From an uncultured Paracoccaceae bacterium (lineage in GTDB: Bacteria > Pseudomonadota > Alphaproteobacteria > Rhodobacterales > Rhodobacteraceae): a DNA stretch of 64,000 nucleotides. Below, in pieces: positions 45,338 through 53,840 of this stretch (positions are counted from its first letter, which is position 1; each line of letters begins with the position of its first letter). A program made the translations under genes and the position numbers. The notes under the pieces were generated by a model. That model searched no databases and was not told the DNA's origin. It worked only from the letters and a program-made list of their open reading frames with translations. Location: the NCBI GenBank assembly GCA_947493255.1, contig CANLQK010000003.1, forward strand, positions 1-64,000. The letters run 5' to 3'.

Positions 45338-47965
45338 ATGACCAATGCACCAGATCAACACAGTGGCCTAAGCGAGGAAGAGCTTCAGGAGCTTGTTTCG
45401 TCTTCGGACGCCGGCGCCCGCAACCCGATCGGAAATGTCGGGATGTTTCTTTCGATTGTTGCGATCATCTGGTCGCTGTTCCAAGTGATCCTCGCCTCAC
45501 CTCTCTCAAACCAACTTTTGCCGGGATCGGTGGTGAATAACTCACGCCAGATCCACTTGGCATTCGCGATTTTCCTCGCCTTCATGGCGTATCCAGCACT
45601 CAAATCTAGTCCGCGTGACCGCATTCCGTTGCTCGACTGGGCGATGGGGATAATGGGCGCGTTCATCGCGCTTTATGGCTATTTCTTTTACGACAAGATC
45701 GTAAACTCTGGTGGCCTTGCTGATGACATGGATAAATGGTTCGCTTTGGCGGGCCTAATATTGCTGTTTGAGGGTGCACGTCGTGCGCTCGGACCCGCGA
45801 TGGCGATTATCGCAGTTATCTTTTTGCTATATGTATTTTACGGGTCGTCTACGCTTGTACCAGATGTCATCCGCTGGGGCGGCGCTTCCCTGAAGAAGGC
45901 TATGAGCCACATGTGGATCACATCCGAGGGGGTCTTTGGTATCGCCCTTGGGGTTTCGACACGTTTTGTGTTCTTATTCGTTCTGTTTGGTGCCCTTTTG
46001 GATAAAGCAGGCGCCGGTAACTACTTCATCAAAATGGCATTCGGCGCGCTGGGCCACCTTAAGGGCGGGCCTGCAAAGGCTGCTGTTGTTGGCTCTGCTG
46101 CAACTGGCCTGATTTCGGGGTCTTCCATTGCCAACGTTGTGACGACAGGTACGTTTACTATTCCGTTGATGAAACGCGTTGGGTTTAGTTCTGAAAAGGC
46201 GGGCGCTGTAGAGGTTGCCTCATCAGTGAATGGCCAGATCATGCCGCCTGTTATGGGGGCTGCGGCCTTCTTGATGGTCGAATATGTCGGTATTTCGTAC
46301 GTTGAGGTTATCACCCATGCTTTCCTGCCTGCGACGATTTCTTACATCGCTTTGGTGTACATCGTTCACTTGGAAGCCGTGAAAAACAACATGCCGACTT
46401 TGGGTAACCGCGTTGTGTCCATGGGGCGCACAGTTGGTGGCATGGCCGCCTTCTTCGTAGGGTTCGCACTGTTATGTTATGGCGTTCAGTATCCGGTGAA
46501 AGCGATTACAAGCGTGGTGCCAAGCTCGGGTCTTGTGCTGTCGGCTTTGGTTTTCGCTGCCTATGTTGGCTTGCTTTGGGTCGCGTCTAGTGTCCCTGAT
46601 CTAGAAGCAGACGATCCAAACGCGAATGAGGTCGAGCTTCCTGTGGTTGGTGAAATCTACAAAGCAGGTTTGTACTACCTGCTTCCGATCATCGTCTTGG
46701 TCTACTTCCTGATGATCGAGCAGAAATCACCTGGCCTGTCCGCGTTCTGGGCAACGATGTTGCTGTTCGCAATTTTGCTAACACAGCGTCCACTCAAGGC
46801 GATTTTCCGTGGTGAGAGTGCGGTTGTCGAACGGTTCAAGGATGGTGTTGTTGATTTGCTGCAAGGCTTAATCGACGGCGCACGCAACATGATCGGTATT
46901 GGTTTGGCAACGGCAACTGCTGGTGTGATCGTAGGCACAGTAACGTTGACTGGCGTTGGCCAAGTTATGGCGGATTTGGTTGAATTCTTGTCAGGCGGTA
47001 ACTTGATCTTGATGTTGGTCATGGTCGGCTTGTTGTCCCTTATCCTTGGGATGGGCCTACCAACGACTGCAAACTACATCGTCGTGTCATCCTTGATGGC
47101 CGGCGTTGTGGTGGAATTAGGCGCACAAAGCGGATTGATCGTTCCACTCATCGCTGTGCACTTGTTTGTGTTCTACTTTGGGATCATGGCCGATGTGACG
47201 CCGCCCGTAGGTTTGGCCAGTTTTGCGGCCGCTGCGGTGTCTGGCGGTGACGCGATCAAAACCGGCTTTGTGGCGTTCTTCTACAGTCTGCGGACCGTGG
47301 CGCTTCCATTCGTGTTCATCTTCAACACGGACCTGTTGCTGATCGACGTTGCTTGGGCACAGGGGATCCTTGTGTTTATCACCGCAAGCATCGCGATACT
47401 TGTGTTTACGGCTGGTACAATGGGCTACTTCGTAACCCGCAGCCGGATCTATGAAAGCGTCGCGTTGATCTTCATCGCATTCATGCTGTTCCGTCCTGAT
47501 TTCTTCATGGATCGTTTGCAGCCGCCATTTGCCGCCGTGGAACCTGCGGCGTTGACCCAAGCTGTGGAAAACGCAGAAGTGGGCGATGAAATCCGTGTTG
47601 TCGTGAATGGACCAGACTTTGATACTTTCGAAATGCGGGACACGACAATCGTTCTGTCTATTGAAGATGAAGACGCCGCAGCGCGTATGGCAGCCACCGG
47701 CCTTAGCCTGATGGAAGACGGAGACGCCATTGTCTTGGACGAACCATTGTTCGGGTCACCACATGCAAGCGCGCTGGCAGATTATGACTTTTATGGCGAC
47801 GAGTTTGTAACCGTCAAAGAAGTGCAGGCTCCGCAAACGCAAATGCCGAAAGAACTGATGTTCATACCGGCATTGTTGTTGTTGGCTGGCGTCTTCTTGA
47901 TGCAGCGTCGCCGAGCAGGCCGCACATCGAACACCACGCCTGACCACGTAGGAGAAGCATCATGA
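45338..47965 (+). CDS. TRAP transporter fused permease (TAXI type) with C-terminal DUF3394-like domain
   Basis: An 875 aa inner-membrane protein fusing the 4-helix and 12-helix TRAP subunits. The large-subunit core has GSAATGLISGSSIANVVTTG, quoted short, VNGQIMPPVMGAAAFLM and GLPTTANYIVVSSLMAGV. After about residue 715 a soluble domain of about 115 aa follows (EVGDEIRVVVNGPDFDTFEMRD split), ending in one more helix (LMFIPALLLLAGVFLM) and a basic tail; it resembles DUF3394, known at the end of such permeases. AAGGAG precedes the ATG. It overlaps the universal stress gene by ATGA. Confidence 0.92.
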   Translation: MTNAPDQHSGLSEEELQELVSSSDAGARNPIGNVGMFLSIVAIIWSLFQVILASPLSNQLLPGSVVNNSRQIHLAFAIFLAFMAYPALKSSPRDRIPLLDWAMGIMGAFIALYGYFFYDKIVNSGGLADDMDKWFALAGLILLFEGARRALGPAMAIIAVIFLLYVFYGSSTLVPDVIRWGGASLKKAMSHMWITSEGVFGIALGVSTRFVFLFVLFGALLDKAGAGNYFIKMAFGALGHLKGGPAKAAVVGSAATGLISGSSIANVVTTGTFTIPLMKRVGFSSEKAGAVEVASSVNGQIMPPVMGAAAFLMVEYVGISYVEVITHAFLPATISYIALVYIVHLEAVKNNMPTLGNRVVSMGRTVGGMAAFFVGFALLCYGVQYPVKAITSVVPSSGLVLSALVFAAYVGLLWVASSVPDLEADDPNANEVELPVVGEIYKAGLYYLLPIIVLVYFLMIEQKSPGLSAFWATMLLFAILLTQRPLKAIFRGESAVVERFKDGVVDLLQGLIDGARNMIGIGLATATAGVIVGTVTLTGVGQVMADLVEFLSGGNLILMLVMVGLLSLILGMGLPTTANYIVVSSLMAGVVVELGAQSGLIVPLIAVHLFVFYFGIMADVTPPVGLASFAAAAVSGGDAIKTGFVAFFYSLRTVALPFVFIFNTDLLLIDVAWAQGILVFITASIAILVFTAGTMGYFVTRSRIYESVALIFIAFMLFRPDFFMDRLQPPFAAVEPAALTQAVENAEVGDEIRVVVNGPDFDTFEMRDTTIVLSIEDEDAAARMAATGLSLMEDGDAIVLDEPLFGSPHASALADYDFYGDEFVTVKEVQAPQTQMPKELMFIPALLLLAGVFLMQRRRAGRTSNTTPDHVGEAS

Positions 47966-48393
47966 CCGGACCTGTTCTTTGCGCTGTTGATATTTCGGAT
48001 ACCAAAGCCGACATTTCTGTTTTGCAAGCGGCCTATCAGCTTGCAGAACGGGACGGGCTGGGTCTGGATGTTGTGACAGTTGTTCCTGACTTCGGGACCA
48101 GTATTGTCGGGAGCTTTTTTCAACGTGACCACCACGACAAAATGGTGGACGCCGCGAAGGTAGAGCTTGGGAAAATTGTAACCGACGCGATCGGCGCTGA
48201 AGCAAATGAAAAGGTTAGGCACATCGTCGCCACTGGAACGGTGTATGAAGAGGTGCTGAAATTGGCCGGAAAAGCCCAAACCAGCATAATCGTCATTGGC
48301 GCCCATAAGCCGGACTTCAAAGACTATTTGTTAGGGCCAAATGCCGCGCGTGTCGTTCGGCACTCATCCTGCTCTGTCTTTGTTGTCAGATAA
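47962..48393 (+). CDS. Universal stress protein (UspA family)
   Basis: A 143 aa UspA-fold protein. The C-terminal nucleotide-binding signature is VIGAHKPDFKDYLLGPNAARVVRHSSCSVFVVR, seen here in parts (GAHKP, LLGPNAARVVRHS, CSVFVV), and fits the ATP-binding type G-2x-G-9x-G(S/T) only loosely. UspA proteins are frequently linked to TRAP transporters (as TeaD with TeaABC, which regulates transport), and the ATGA overlap with the permease supports this. A regulatory role on the transporter is therefore likely. Confidence 0.9.
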   Translation: MTGPVLCAVDISDTKADISVLQAAYQLAERDGLGLDVVTVVPDFGTSIVGSFFQRDHHDKMVDAAKVELGKIVTDAIGAEANEKVRHIVATGTVYEEVLKLAGKAQTSIIVIGAHKPDFKDYLLGPNAARVVRHSSCSVFVVR

Positions 48394-48403
48394 GAAAAGT
48401 AAT

Positions 48404-48438
48404 CCCTGACCGCTCGTTTCATGTTTGAACGGTCAGGG
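48404..48438. terminator. Bidirectional terminator-like hairpin
   Basis: CCCTGACCG (48404-48412) and CGGTCAGGG (48430-48438) form a perfect 9-base stem around a 17-base loop. It sits between the converging stress-protein and TIM-barrel genes and could end both transcripts. T-runs are absent on the plus strand. Confidence 0.6.
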
Positions 48439-48485
48439 GGGGGCGACGCGACGTACTCGACAATCGTTTATTTAGAGCGTTCCGT

Positions 48486-49322
48486 TTAGCAAAGTTCTTT
48501 CCAGATATCTTCGACCCAGTCCTTTATTTGCAGAGCTTCTTCCCAGCGGTTGGACATTTCGCGCCCGTTCGGGCCGGTCATTGCATAATCTGGGGGGCCA
48601 AGTTCGCACAAGAATACGCAATTGCCATCCGGGTTCCGGGTCTTCCACCCGTCAAAGCCTTCGCGCCACCATGCCTTGAACATCTCCACCCATTTCTGGT
48701 TTTGCGGGAAATCCAGTTGCAGCTGCACTTGGCTACGGCTGGCCACACGGCCTTGAAAACTATCAGATCGGGCAAGAATACGGCTCATATGTTCGGCGTC
48801 ACGTGGGCGAAGCGGGCAAGCCATTTCACGTCCAACGACATAGTGTGAAAGGTCTGCACAAAGCCGCATTTCGGGGATCGCGTCGATCAGGCATAATGTT
48901 GAATACAAATCGTTGGTGATGCAATCGCGATGCGTTTCAAACAAGATCGGCATGCCTTCTTGTTCCGACATTTCAAGCCATGCGCGGATAACAGGGATCA
49001 TGCCTCCCACACTGATGGGCATGACTTGGCCAATCACGACGACAAAAGGTGCACCAAAATCTTTGGCCATTTGCAGGGTCGGGCGCAACGCCTCGACCGT
49101 CTTTGGAAAGTCCACCAAAAACGGGGTGAGGCCGGCATTCGCCATCATCGGCTGGATGCGTTTTACGTCCGCAACGGATGTTGCCCCGAAATCCAACGCC
49201 ATACCTTTGTAGCCAGCACGGGCTACCATTTCGACCACCTGTTCATAGGGCAGTTTTACACCGGTTTGGTCGTGCGGCTGCATCGCCCAAAGTGACGTGT
49301 ATACATCTAAGGTTTGGCTCAT
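48486..49322 (-). CDS. Sugar phosphate isomerase/epimerase-like TIM-barrel protein
   Basis: A 278 aa AP-endonuclease-2-like TIM barrel, the superfamily of xylose isomerase-like proteins. Metal-binding residues are seen in ILFETHRDCITND, LCADLSHYVVG and the late FLCELGPPDYAM. The substrate is unknown. I use the ATG at 49322 (MSQTLDVYTSLWAM), which overlaps the desaturase stop by ATGA; the track ORF starts 44 codons earlier inside that gene. The tight coupling to a desaturase-family gene suggests a shared pathway, perhaps modification of a small hydroxylated metabolite rather than bulk sugar use. Confidence 0.82.
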   Translation of the reverse strand: MSQTLDVYTSLWAMQPHDQTGVKLPYEQVVEMVARAGYKGMALDFGATSVADVKRIQPMMANAGLTPFLVDFPKTVEALRPTLQMAKDFGAPFVVVIGQVMPISVGGMIPVIRAWLEMSEQEGMPILFETHRDCITNDLYSTLCLIDAIPEMRLCADLSHYVVGREMACPLRPRDAEHMSRILARSDSFQGRVASRSQVQLQLDFPQNQKWVEMFKAWWREGFDGWKTRNPDGNCVFLCELGPPDYAMTGPNGREMSNRWEEALQIKDWVEDIWKELC

Positions 49323-50302
49323 TCGGCTTCCAATCGCATTTTGCGGCCATTCACGGGTACGATCCAAACTTCGTTCATCGGGTATTTGCTTTCGTCCTTC
49401 TGGGCGAGCTTTTTGATGACCTCGATTTGAAACTCGATCCATCCCATGCGCCACACTTCACTTTTTATCTGTGTTTCGATCTTTTCGTTCAGTTGTTTCA
49501 GTTTCCAAAACGGGACCGAAGGGAACGTGTGATGCGCCGTGTGATATGGCATCTGCCAACATAACCAACGCACAAACCCGTTTGCACGTGTGCTGCGCGT
49601 GTTTTCTAAGATGTTGTCTTCGTGGCTTAGCCCCAGATGTTCGATTGTGTTTTGCAGCTGATGAACCGGTTTTGTCAGCACCATGGGAATGATCCAGAAT
49701 GTCAGCCATGCCCAACTTCCAAATGCGAATGACGCCAAAATGATCGTCAGATAGGCCGCCAAGTGAATTCGGCTTTCGTGGATGACCTTGGCTTCTTCGT
49801 CCGCGCGAATGAATGGCTCGACTATGATGCCGCGCGCGCGGCGAACGAGGCCAAACACGCGGTTGCGCCAATAGGTGATGCCACTAAGCCACATGAGATA
49901 GCTCTGTAACGTATAAGGTTCGCGGACCAGTTCTCCATCGCGTTCCCAGTCCTGTGTCCATCTGTGGTGCGCAAAATGCATGACCTGATCAAAGTCGCGC
50001 GGAAAGATCATGACAAACCCAATCACACGGCCCCAAATTTCATTGGTGCGCTTGGTGGCAAAAACGGTGCCGTGAGAAAGCTCGTGCTGTGCCGCGTACA
50101 AGAAGTTAATAAACACCCCGAGGCCAAAGCCCGTCAAAACGACCCAGTAGGTCCCCATCGCCTGAAAATGCAACACCGCAAAGATAGCAATCGCGCCCCA
50201 ATGGCTTAGCATTTGCAACCAACCAAACAGGTCAGAACGTGTGTTGAGGTCACGTAGTTCGGCCGGTTCCAATAGTTTGCGGCGAGAAAAGCTTTCTTCC
50301 AT
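49319..50302 (-). CDS. Fatty-acid desaturase/hydroxylase family membrane protein
   Basis: A 327 aa integral membrane di-iron protein. The three histidine boxes are HELSHG, HFAHHRW and HTAHH, with a further HLGLSH between, which is enough for a di-iron centre. About four to six transmembrane helices are visible (HWGAIAIFAVLHFQAM, YWVVLTGFGLGVFINFLY). It could desaturate or hydroxylate a lipid or a small molecule. AAGGACC lies before the ATG. It is divergent from the LysR-type regulator and coupled to the TIM-barrel gene. Family assignment is firm, substrate unknown. Confidence 0.87.
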   Translation of the reverse strand: MEESFSRRKLLEPAELRDLNTRSDLFGWLQMLSHWGAIAIFAVLHFQAMGTYWVVLTGFGLGVFINFLYAAQHELSHGTVFATKRTNEIWGRVIGFVMIFPRDFDQVMHFAHHRWTQDWERDGELVREPYTLQSYLMWLSGITYWRNRVFGLVRRARGIIVEPFIRADEEAKVIHESRIHLAAYLTIILASFAFGSWAWLTFWIIPMVLTKPVHQLQNTIEHLGLSHEDNILENTRSTRANGFVRWLCWQMPYHTAHHTFPSVPFWKLKQLNEKIETQIKSEVWRMGWIEFQIEVIKKLAQKDESKYPMNEVWIVPVNGRKMRLEAE

Positions 50303-50397
50303 GGTTCGGTCCTTTTCGATGGCAGTTGGTTCATACTTATTGCCTCGTTTTTCTCAGGTCTATTGATCGTTTCGGGGCTTTATGATGAAAATGCTGC

Positions 50398-51294
50398 ATG
50401 AATATGCCGCCGTTACCTAGTTTGAACGTTCTTGATGTGTTGGCGCGGACTGGGTCCGTACGCGCCACCGCTGACGAGGTTCGTTTGAGCCAAAGTGCGG
50501 TAAGTCATAAATTAAAGGCACTTGAAGCAACGTTGGGGTTTCGCGTCACGGAGGCGAAGGGGCGAGGCGTTGTATTGACCGGAGAGGCACGGCGCTATGT
50601 CGCCGCGATCCGGCCCGCACTTGTATTGTTGCGCGAGGCACATAGCGGGATAGATCAGGCCAAGGGGCACCTAGAGGTTGCCGTGACGTCTGGGTTTGCG
50701 GTGACGTGGCTTGCTCCGCGTTTGGCTGATTTTCTAAATCGATACCCCGAGGTGTCATTTAAACTACGAAGTTTTGCAGCGGGTGAAGACGTAGCAGATT
50801 GCGACCTTGGCATCGTGTTTACGAACACGCCGCCCAATGGGGCTATCCCGTTATTCGATGTCACGTTCTTTCCTGTTTGCAGCCCTGCCTTCATGCACAA
50901 ATTCCAACCCCTAAACGCGGCTGACATTACGCCTGACATGCTGTTGCATCTCGAGGGCCCTGACGATTGGGCGCAATGGTTGGGCGAACAAGGGGTGTCT
51001 GTTGTGCCAGATCAATCAGGCCTGACGTTTACAGGTTTGTTGGCTATGTATGCGTCGGCAGAAGCGGGTATGGGGCTGTGCCTGGGTGATGCTGTGACAT
51101 CGGAACATGCTGTGCGTGCTGGCCGTTTGATCCGTCCGTTTCCCCAAGAAATTTCGGCACGTTCGTCATATTGGATCGCACCTGGGCCGGGTGGCTTCAC
51201 GGCACCAGCCCTTGCGTTTGCAAATTGGTTGCAAGCTGGTTTCACCGCTTCAAAGGCACCGGCCACCGTGACAGGTGCCAGAAACCCCGCCTGA
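50398..51294 (+). CDS. LysR-family transcriptional regulator (GcvA-like)
   Basis: A 298 aa regulator. The N-terminal winged helix reads VLARTGSVRATADEVRLSQSAVSHKLKALE, in parts, followed by LGFRVTEAKGRGVVLT. The substrate-binding domain (about 90-290) has GFAVTWLAPRLADFLNRYPEV and DLGIVFTNTPP, resembling GcvA-like LysR proteins. It is divergent from the desaturase/TIM-barrel pair with 95 bases between, the classic arrangement for a LysR protein and its target. The inducer is unknown. It starts directly at the ATG 50398; no strong Shine-Dalgarno was seen. Confidence 0.9.
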   Translation: MNMPPLPSLNVLDVLARTGSVRATADEVRLSQSAVSHKLKALEATLGFRVTEAKGRGVVLTGEARRYVAAIRPALVLLREAHSGIDQAKGHLEVAVTSGFAVTWLAPRLADFLNRYPEVSFKLRSFAAGEDVADCDLGIVFTNTPPNGAIPLFDVTFFPVCSPAFMHKFQPLNAADITPDMLLHLEGPDDWAQWLGEQGVSVVPDQSGLTFTGLLAMYASAEAGMGLCLGDAVTSEHAVRAGRLIRPFPQEISARSSYWIAPGPGGFTAPALAFANWLQAGFTASKAPATVTGARNPA

Positions 51295-51381
51295 CTTTAA
51301 ATTCGAACTGCATGTTAGGTATATTTTGCGTTTGATGTGGCTTGATGTTGTGTGGCGCACACAGCTAGAAGGGCGGTGTGC

Positions 51382-51459
51382 GGGCCGTTAGCTCAGCTGG
51401 ATTAGAGCAGGGAACTTCTAATTCTCAGGTCGGGGGTTCGAGTCCTCCACGGCTCGCCA
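51382..51459 (+). tRNA. tRNA-Arg (anticodon UCU)
   Basis: A full cloverleaf of 78 nt with encoded CCA: acceptor GGGCCGT with ACGGCTC (one G-T pair), D arm GCTC/GAGC, anticodon stem GGGAA/TTCTC with loop CTTCTAA (anticodon TCT), variable AGGTC, T arm GGGGG/CCTCC with loop TTCGAGT, discriminator G. It reads AGA and AGG codons. Confidence 0.95.
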
Positions 51460-51744
51460 ATTAGTCCTTTCGTGCAAGCGCAGCGAATGGAGGCTCTGTT
51501 GGGCCGCCCTCGGCATCTTCAGACCCTGCGTTGTCGCTTCGACCGATAAATGGTCGGTAGTGGTGATGCATATTCTCCCTTGATCGTACCCAATTTAACC
51601 TGTGCAGATTAGTTTCAGATTCTAGCGTGGTAAATTTTTGAGCGATGTTGCTCCTGAGCGCACAAAACCTAAGCGACTGCGTTCATCCACAAACAGTTTT
51701 TCCCTTCAAGCCTTGTTTGGCGCCGACGGCTGCATCCAACTGGA
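51460..51744. other. Leader region between tRNA-Arg and the guanidine riboswitch
   Basis: No gene is supported. The track ORF from 51645 is only an upstream extension of the binding protein through the riboswitch. The promoter of the guanidine operon should lie here; TTGATC or TTCAGA-type boxes are too weak to name. Confidence 0.4.
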
Positions 51745-51853
51745 CCTGCAGGATAACTAGGGTTCCGCCCAGAATTCGGGGTCAGGTCCAAGAGTTGTCG
51801 CCGTCCGCCTGCAGGTGGATCGGTACACGGCGGGGCAAAATCCCGGGAGGCTA
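51745..51853 (+). promoter_or_regulatory. Guanidine-I (ykkC-type) riboswitch
   Basis: The conserved ykkC blocks appear in order: CTAGGGTTCCG (51757-51767), GGTCAGGTCCAAGAG (51780-51794) and ACACGGCGGGGCAAAATCCC (51825-51844) followed by GGGAGG. These match the guanidine-I riboswitch consensus, whose aptamer binds guanidinium and turns genes on. The expression platform probably lies at 51854-51932, where TTGACC/GGTCAA (51864-51899) can pair. The downstream operon encodes a guanidine hydrolase and transporter, so motif and genes agree. The outer boundaries are approximate. Confidence 0.93.
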
Positions 51854-51932
51854 CTGCGCTGGTTTGACCTGCGCTCCGCTATGCCCTCCATGCGGTCAAT
51901 CCATTCTGAAACATGAAACGGGGACCGAAAAA

Positions 51933-52988
51933 ATGAAGAAATTCACCACCACTGCACTGGCCGTTTGTATGGCTGCCGGCCTTTCCACAGGCGCCGCCGC
52001 ACAAGAGAAAACAGAATTCAAAGTGGCATGGTCTATCTATGTCGGATGGATGCCATGGGGCTATCTTGAGGATAGCGGCATCATGGATAAATGGGCTGAC
52101 CAATATGGTATCGACGTCGAGATCGTTCAGATCAACGACTACATTGAATCCATCAACCAATATACTGCCGGTCAATTTGATGGCGTTACCGCGACCAGCA
52201 TGGATACCTTGTCGATCCCATCAGGCGGTGGCGTGGACACCACGGCGCTGATTGTTGGGGATTATTCCAATGGGAATGACGCGGTTATTGTAAAGGGCGG
52301 TGGCGATTTGGCGTCCTTGGCTGGCAAACCTGTTAATCTTGTTGAACTGAGTGTGTCGCACTACCTATTGGCGCGCGGACTAGACAGTGTGGGGCTGTCC
52401 GAAGCCGATTTGGACGGTGTGATCAACACCTCTGATGCGGACATGATTGCGGCCTACGCCACCGATGACGTCGAGGCGGTTGTCACATGGAACCCGCTGG
52501 TGTCCGAGATACTAAACGGACCTGATGCGACATCGGTGTTCGATAGTTCCGATATTCCTGGCGAGATCATCGACCTGATGGTTGTGAACACCGAAGTTTT
52601 GGACGCCAACCCAGATTTCGGTAAGGCGCTTGTGGGGGCTTGGTATGAAGTTATGGCCCTTATGGCGGCAGGTGACGAAGAGGTTCTGACAGCCATGGCC
52701 GAAGCATCTGGTACCGATCTGGCCGGATATCAGGCCCAGCTTGCATCGACCGAGATGTTTTATACGCCAGCGGATGCAGTCACGTTTACATCAAGCGAAG
52801 ACTTGCCCGACACGATGGTGAATGTGGCCGAGTTCTTGTTCGACAAGGGCATTCTGGGCGAGGGCGCCCCGTCAGCGGATTTTGTTGGGGTAGAGTACCC
52901 TGATGGGTCTGTGACGGGCGATGAAAACAACGTCCAGTTCCGTTTTGACACCACCTATATTCAAATGGCCGCCGACGGCGCGCTTTAA
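51933..52988 (+). CDS. ABC transporter substrate-binding protein of the guanidine operon (putative urea/SsuA-like)
   Basis: A 351 aa periplasmic protein. The Sec signal MKKFTTTALAVCMAAGLSTGAAA precedes QEKTEFKVAWSIYVGWMPWGY, in short parts. The family is NMT1/SsuA-like, the group often annotated as putative urea-binding. Motifs VTATSMDTLSIPSGGGVDTT and VDTTALIVGDYSNGNDA fit it. The long track ORF upstream is not real; ATG 51933 has GGGGA before it and a typical signal peptide after it. The riboswitch and guanidine hydrolase make guanidine (or a guanidine derivative) a likelier ligand than urea. This is inferred, not shown. Confidence 0.87.
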   Translation: MKKFTTTALAVCMAAGLSTGAAAQEKTEFKVAWSIYVGWMPWGYLEDSGIMDKWADQYGIDVEIVQINDYIESINQYTAGQFDGVTATSMDTLSIPSGGGVDTTALIVGDYSNGNDAVIVKGGGDLASLAGKPVNLVELSVSHYLLARGLDSVGLSEADLDGVINTSDADMIAAYATDDVEAVVTWNPLVSEILNGPDATSVFDSSDIPGEIIDLMVVNTEVLDANPDFGKALVGAWYEVMALMAAGDEEVLTAMAEASGTDLAGYQAQLASTEMFYTPADAVTFTSSEDLPDTMVNVAEFLFDKGILGEGAPSADFVGVEYPDGSVTGDENNVQFRFDTTYIQMAADGAL

Positions 52989-52995
52989 CATAAGG

Positions 52996-53018
52996 GGCCC
53001 CGACGCGATGTCGGGGCC
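52996..53018 (+). terminator. GC-rich intercistronic hairpin after the binding-protein gene
   Basis: GGCCCCGAC-GCGAT-GTCGGGGCC is a perfect 9-base stem with a 5-base loop, seven bases after the stop and nine before the permease ATG. No T-run follows. The right arm includes the only Shine-Dalgarno-like GGGG before the permease, so the hairpin may also reduce permease translation. Confidence 0.65.
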
Positions 53019-53027
53019 ATTTCGCCC

Positions 53028-53840
53028 ATGCGTTTGATCAATATCATACCGGGTCGCCCTTTGGCCGTGTTTTTGTTGTTTTTGCCGTTTGTTCTGGTGC
53101 TGATCGCCTATGCGGTTGGGTCCGACATCCGGCTTGCTGAAAACCCGTCTGACAAGCTTTTGCCCGCGCCTGCAACCATTGGCGACACGATGCTACGGCT
53201 CACCACCGAGGGCGACAGGCGCACGGGGCGTATTTTGTTTTGGCATGACACATGGGCCAGCCTCAAACGTTTGGGCGTGGGGATTGGGATATCGGCCACG
53301 TTTGGTTTGTTGTTTGGGCTGTTAATTGGGTTGGTTCCGTTGGTGCGCAGTCTGCTTTCACAATTCGTGGCCGTGTTGTCGATGATCCCGCCTTTGGCGT
53401 TATTGCCGATCCTGTTTATCGTTTTCGGATTGGGCGAGCTGTCGAAGGTTGTGTTGATCGTGGTCGGCACGCTGCCGTTTGTCATCCGTGACATGAGCCA
53501 GCGCACGTTAGAGATTCCGCAGGAACTACTGGTCAAAGCCCAGACCCTTGGTGCATCGAGCTGGGTCATCGCTGTCCGTGTGGCATTGCCGCAGGTGATG
53601 CCGCGGCTGATCCAGGCGATACGGCTGTCGTTGGGGCCTGCGTGGCTATTCCTGATTGCGGCTGAAGCCATTGCCGCGGATCTAGGGCTTGGCTATCGCA
53701 TCTTTCTTGTGCGCCGCTACCTCGCGATGGATGTGATTTTGACCTACGTCATCTGGATCACGATCCTTGCCTTCTTGATGGATTATACCCTGCGCCAAGT
53801 TTCCAAGCGTTTGTTCCCATGGGCGGAGGACGGGCTATGA
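53028..53840 (+). CDS. ABC transporter permease of the guanidine operon
   Basis: Inner-membrane permease, 270 aa, SsuC/TauC-like. First helix PLAVFLLFLPFVLVLIAYAV; then about five more helices with FLIAAEAIAADLGLGYRIF near the end. The cytoplasmic EAA loop is KAQTLGASSWVIAVRVALP. It pairs as a homodimer with the ATPase 53837-54604, whose start overlaps its stop by ATGA. The gene is preceded by a hairpin that covers the Shine-Dalgarno region. Substrate inferred to be guanidine or related compound. Confidence 0.87.
   Translation: MRLINIIPGRPLAVFLLFLPFVLVLIAYAVGSDIRLAENPSDKLLPAPATIGDTMLRLTTEGDRRTGRILFWHDTWASLKRLGVGIGISATFGLLFGLLIGLVPLVRSLLSQFVAVLSMIPPLALLPILFIVFGLGELSKVVLIVVGTLPFVIRDMSQRTLEIPQELLVKAQTLGASSWVIAVRVALPQVMPRLIQAIRLSLGPAWLFLIAAEAIAADLGLGYRIFLVRRYLAMDVILTYVIWITILAFLMDYTLRQVSKRLFPWAEDGL

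Noticed and set aside
49323-49454. Upstream extension of the TIM-barrel protein
   Set aside because: Lies inside the desaturase gene; the ATG at 49322 with ATGA overlap and a family-like start is better.
51645-51932. N-terminal extension of the guanidine-operon binding protein
   Set aside because: It is translation of the riboswitch; a signal peptide and ribosome binding site support the ATG at 51933.
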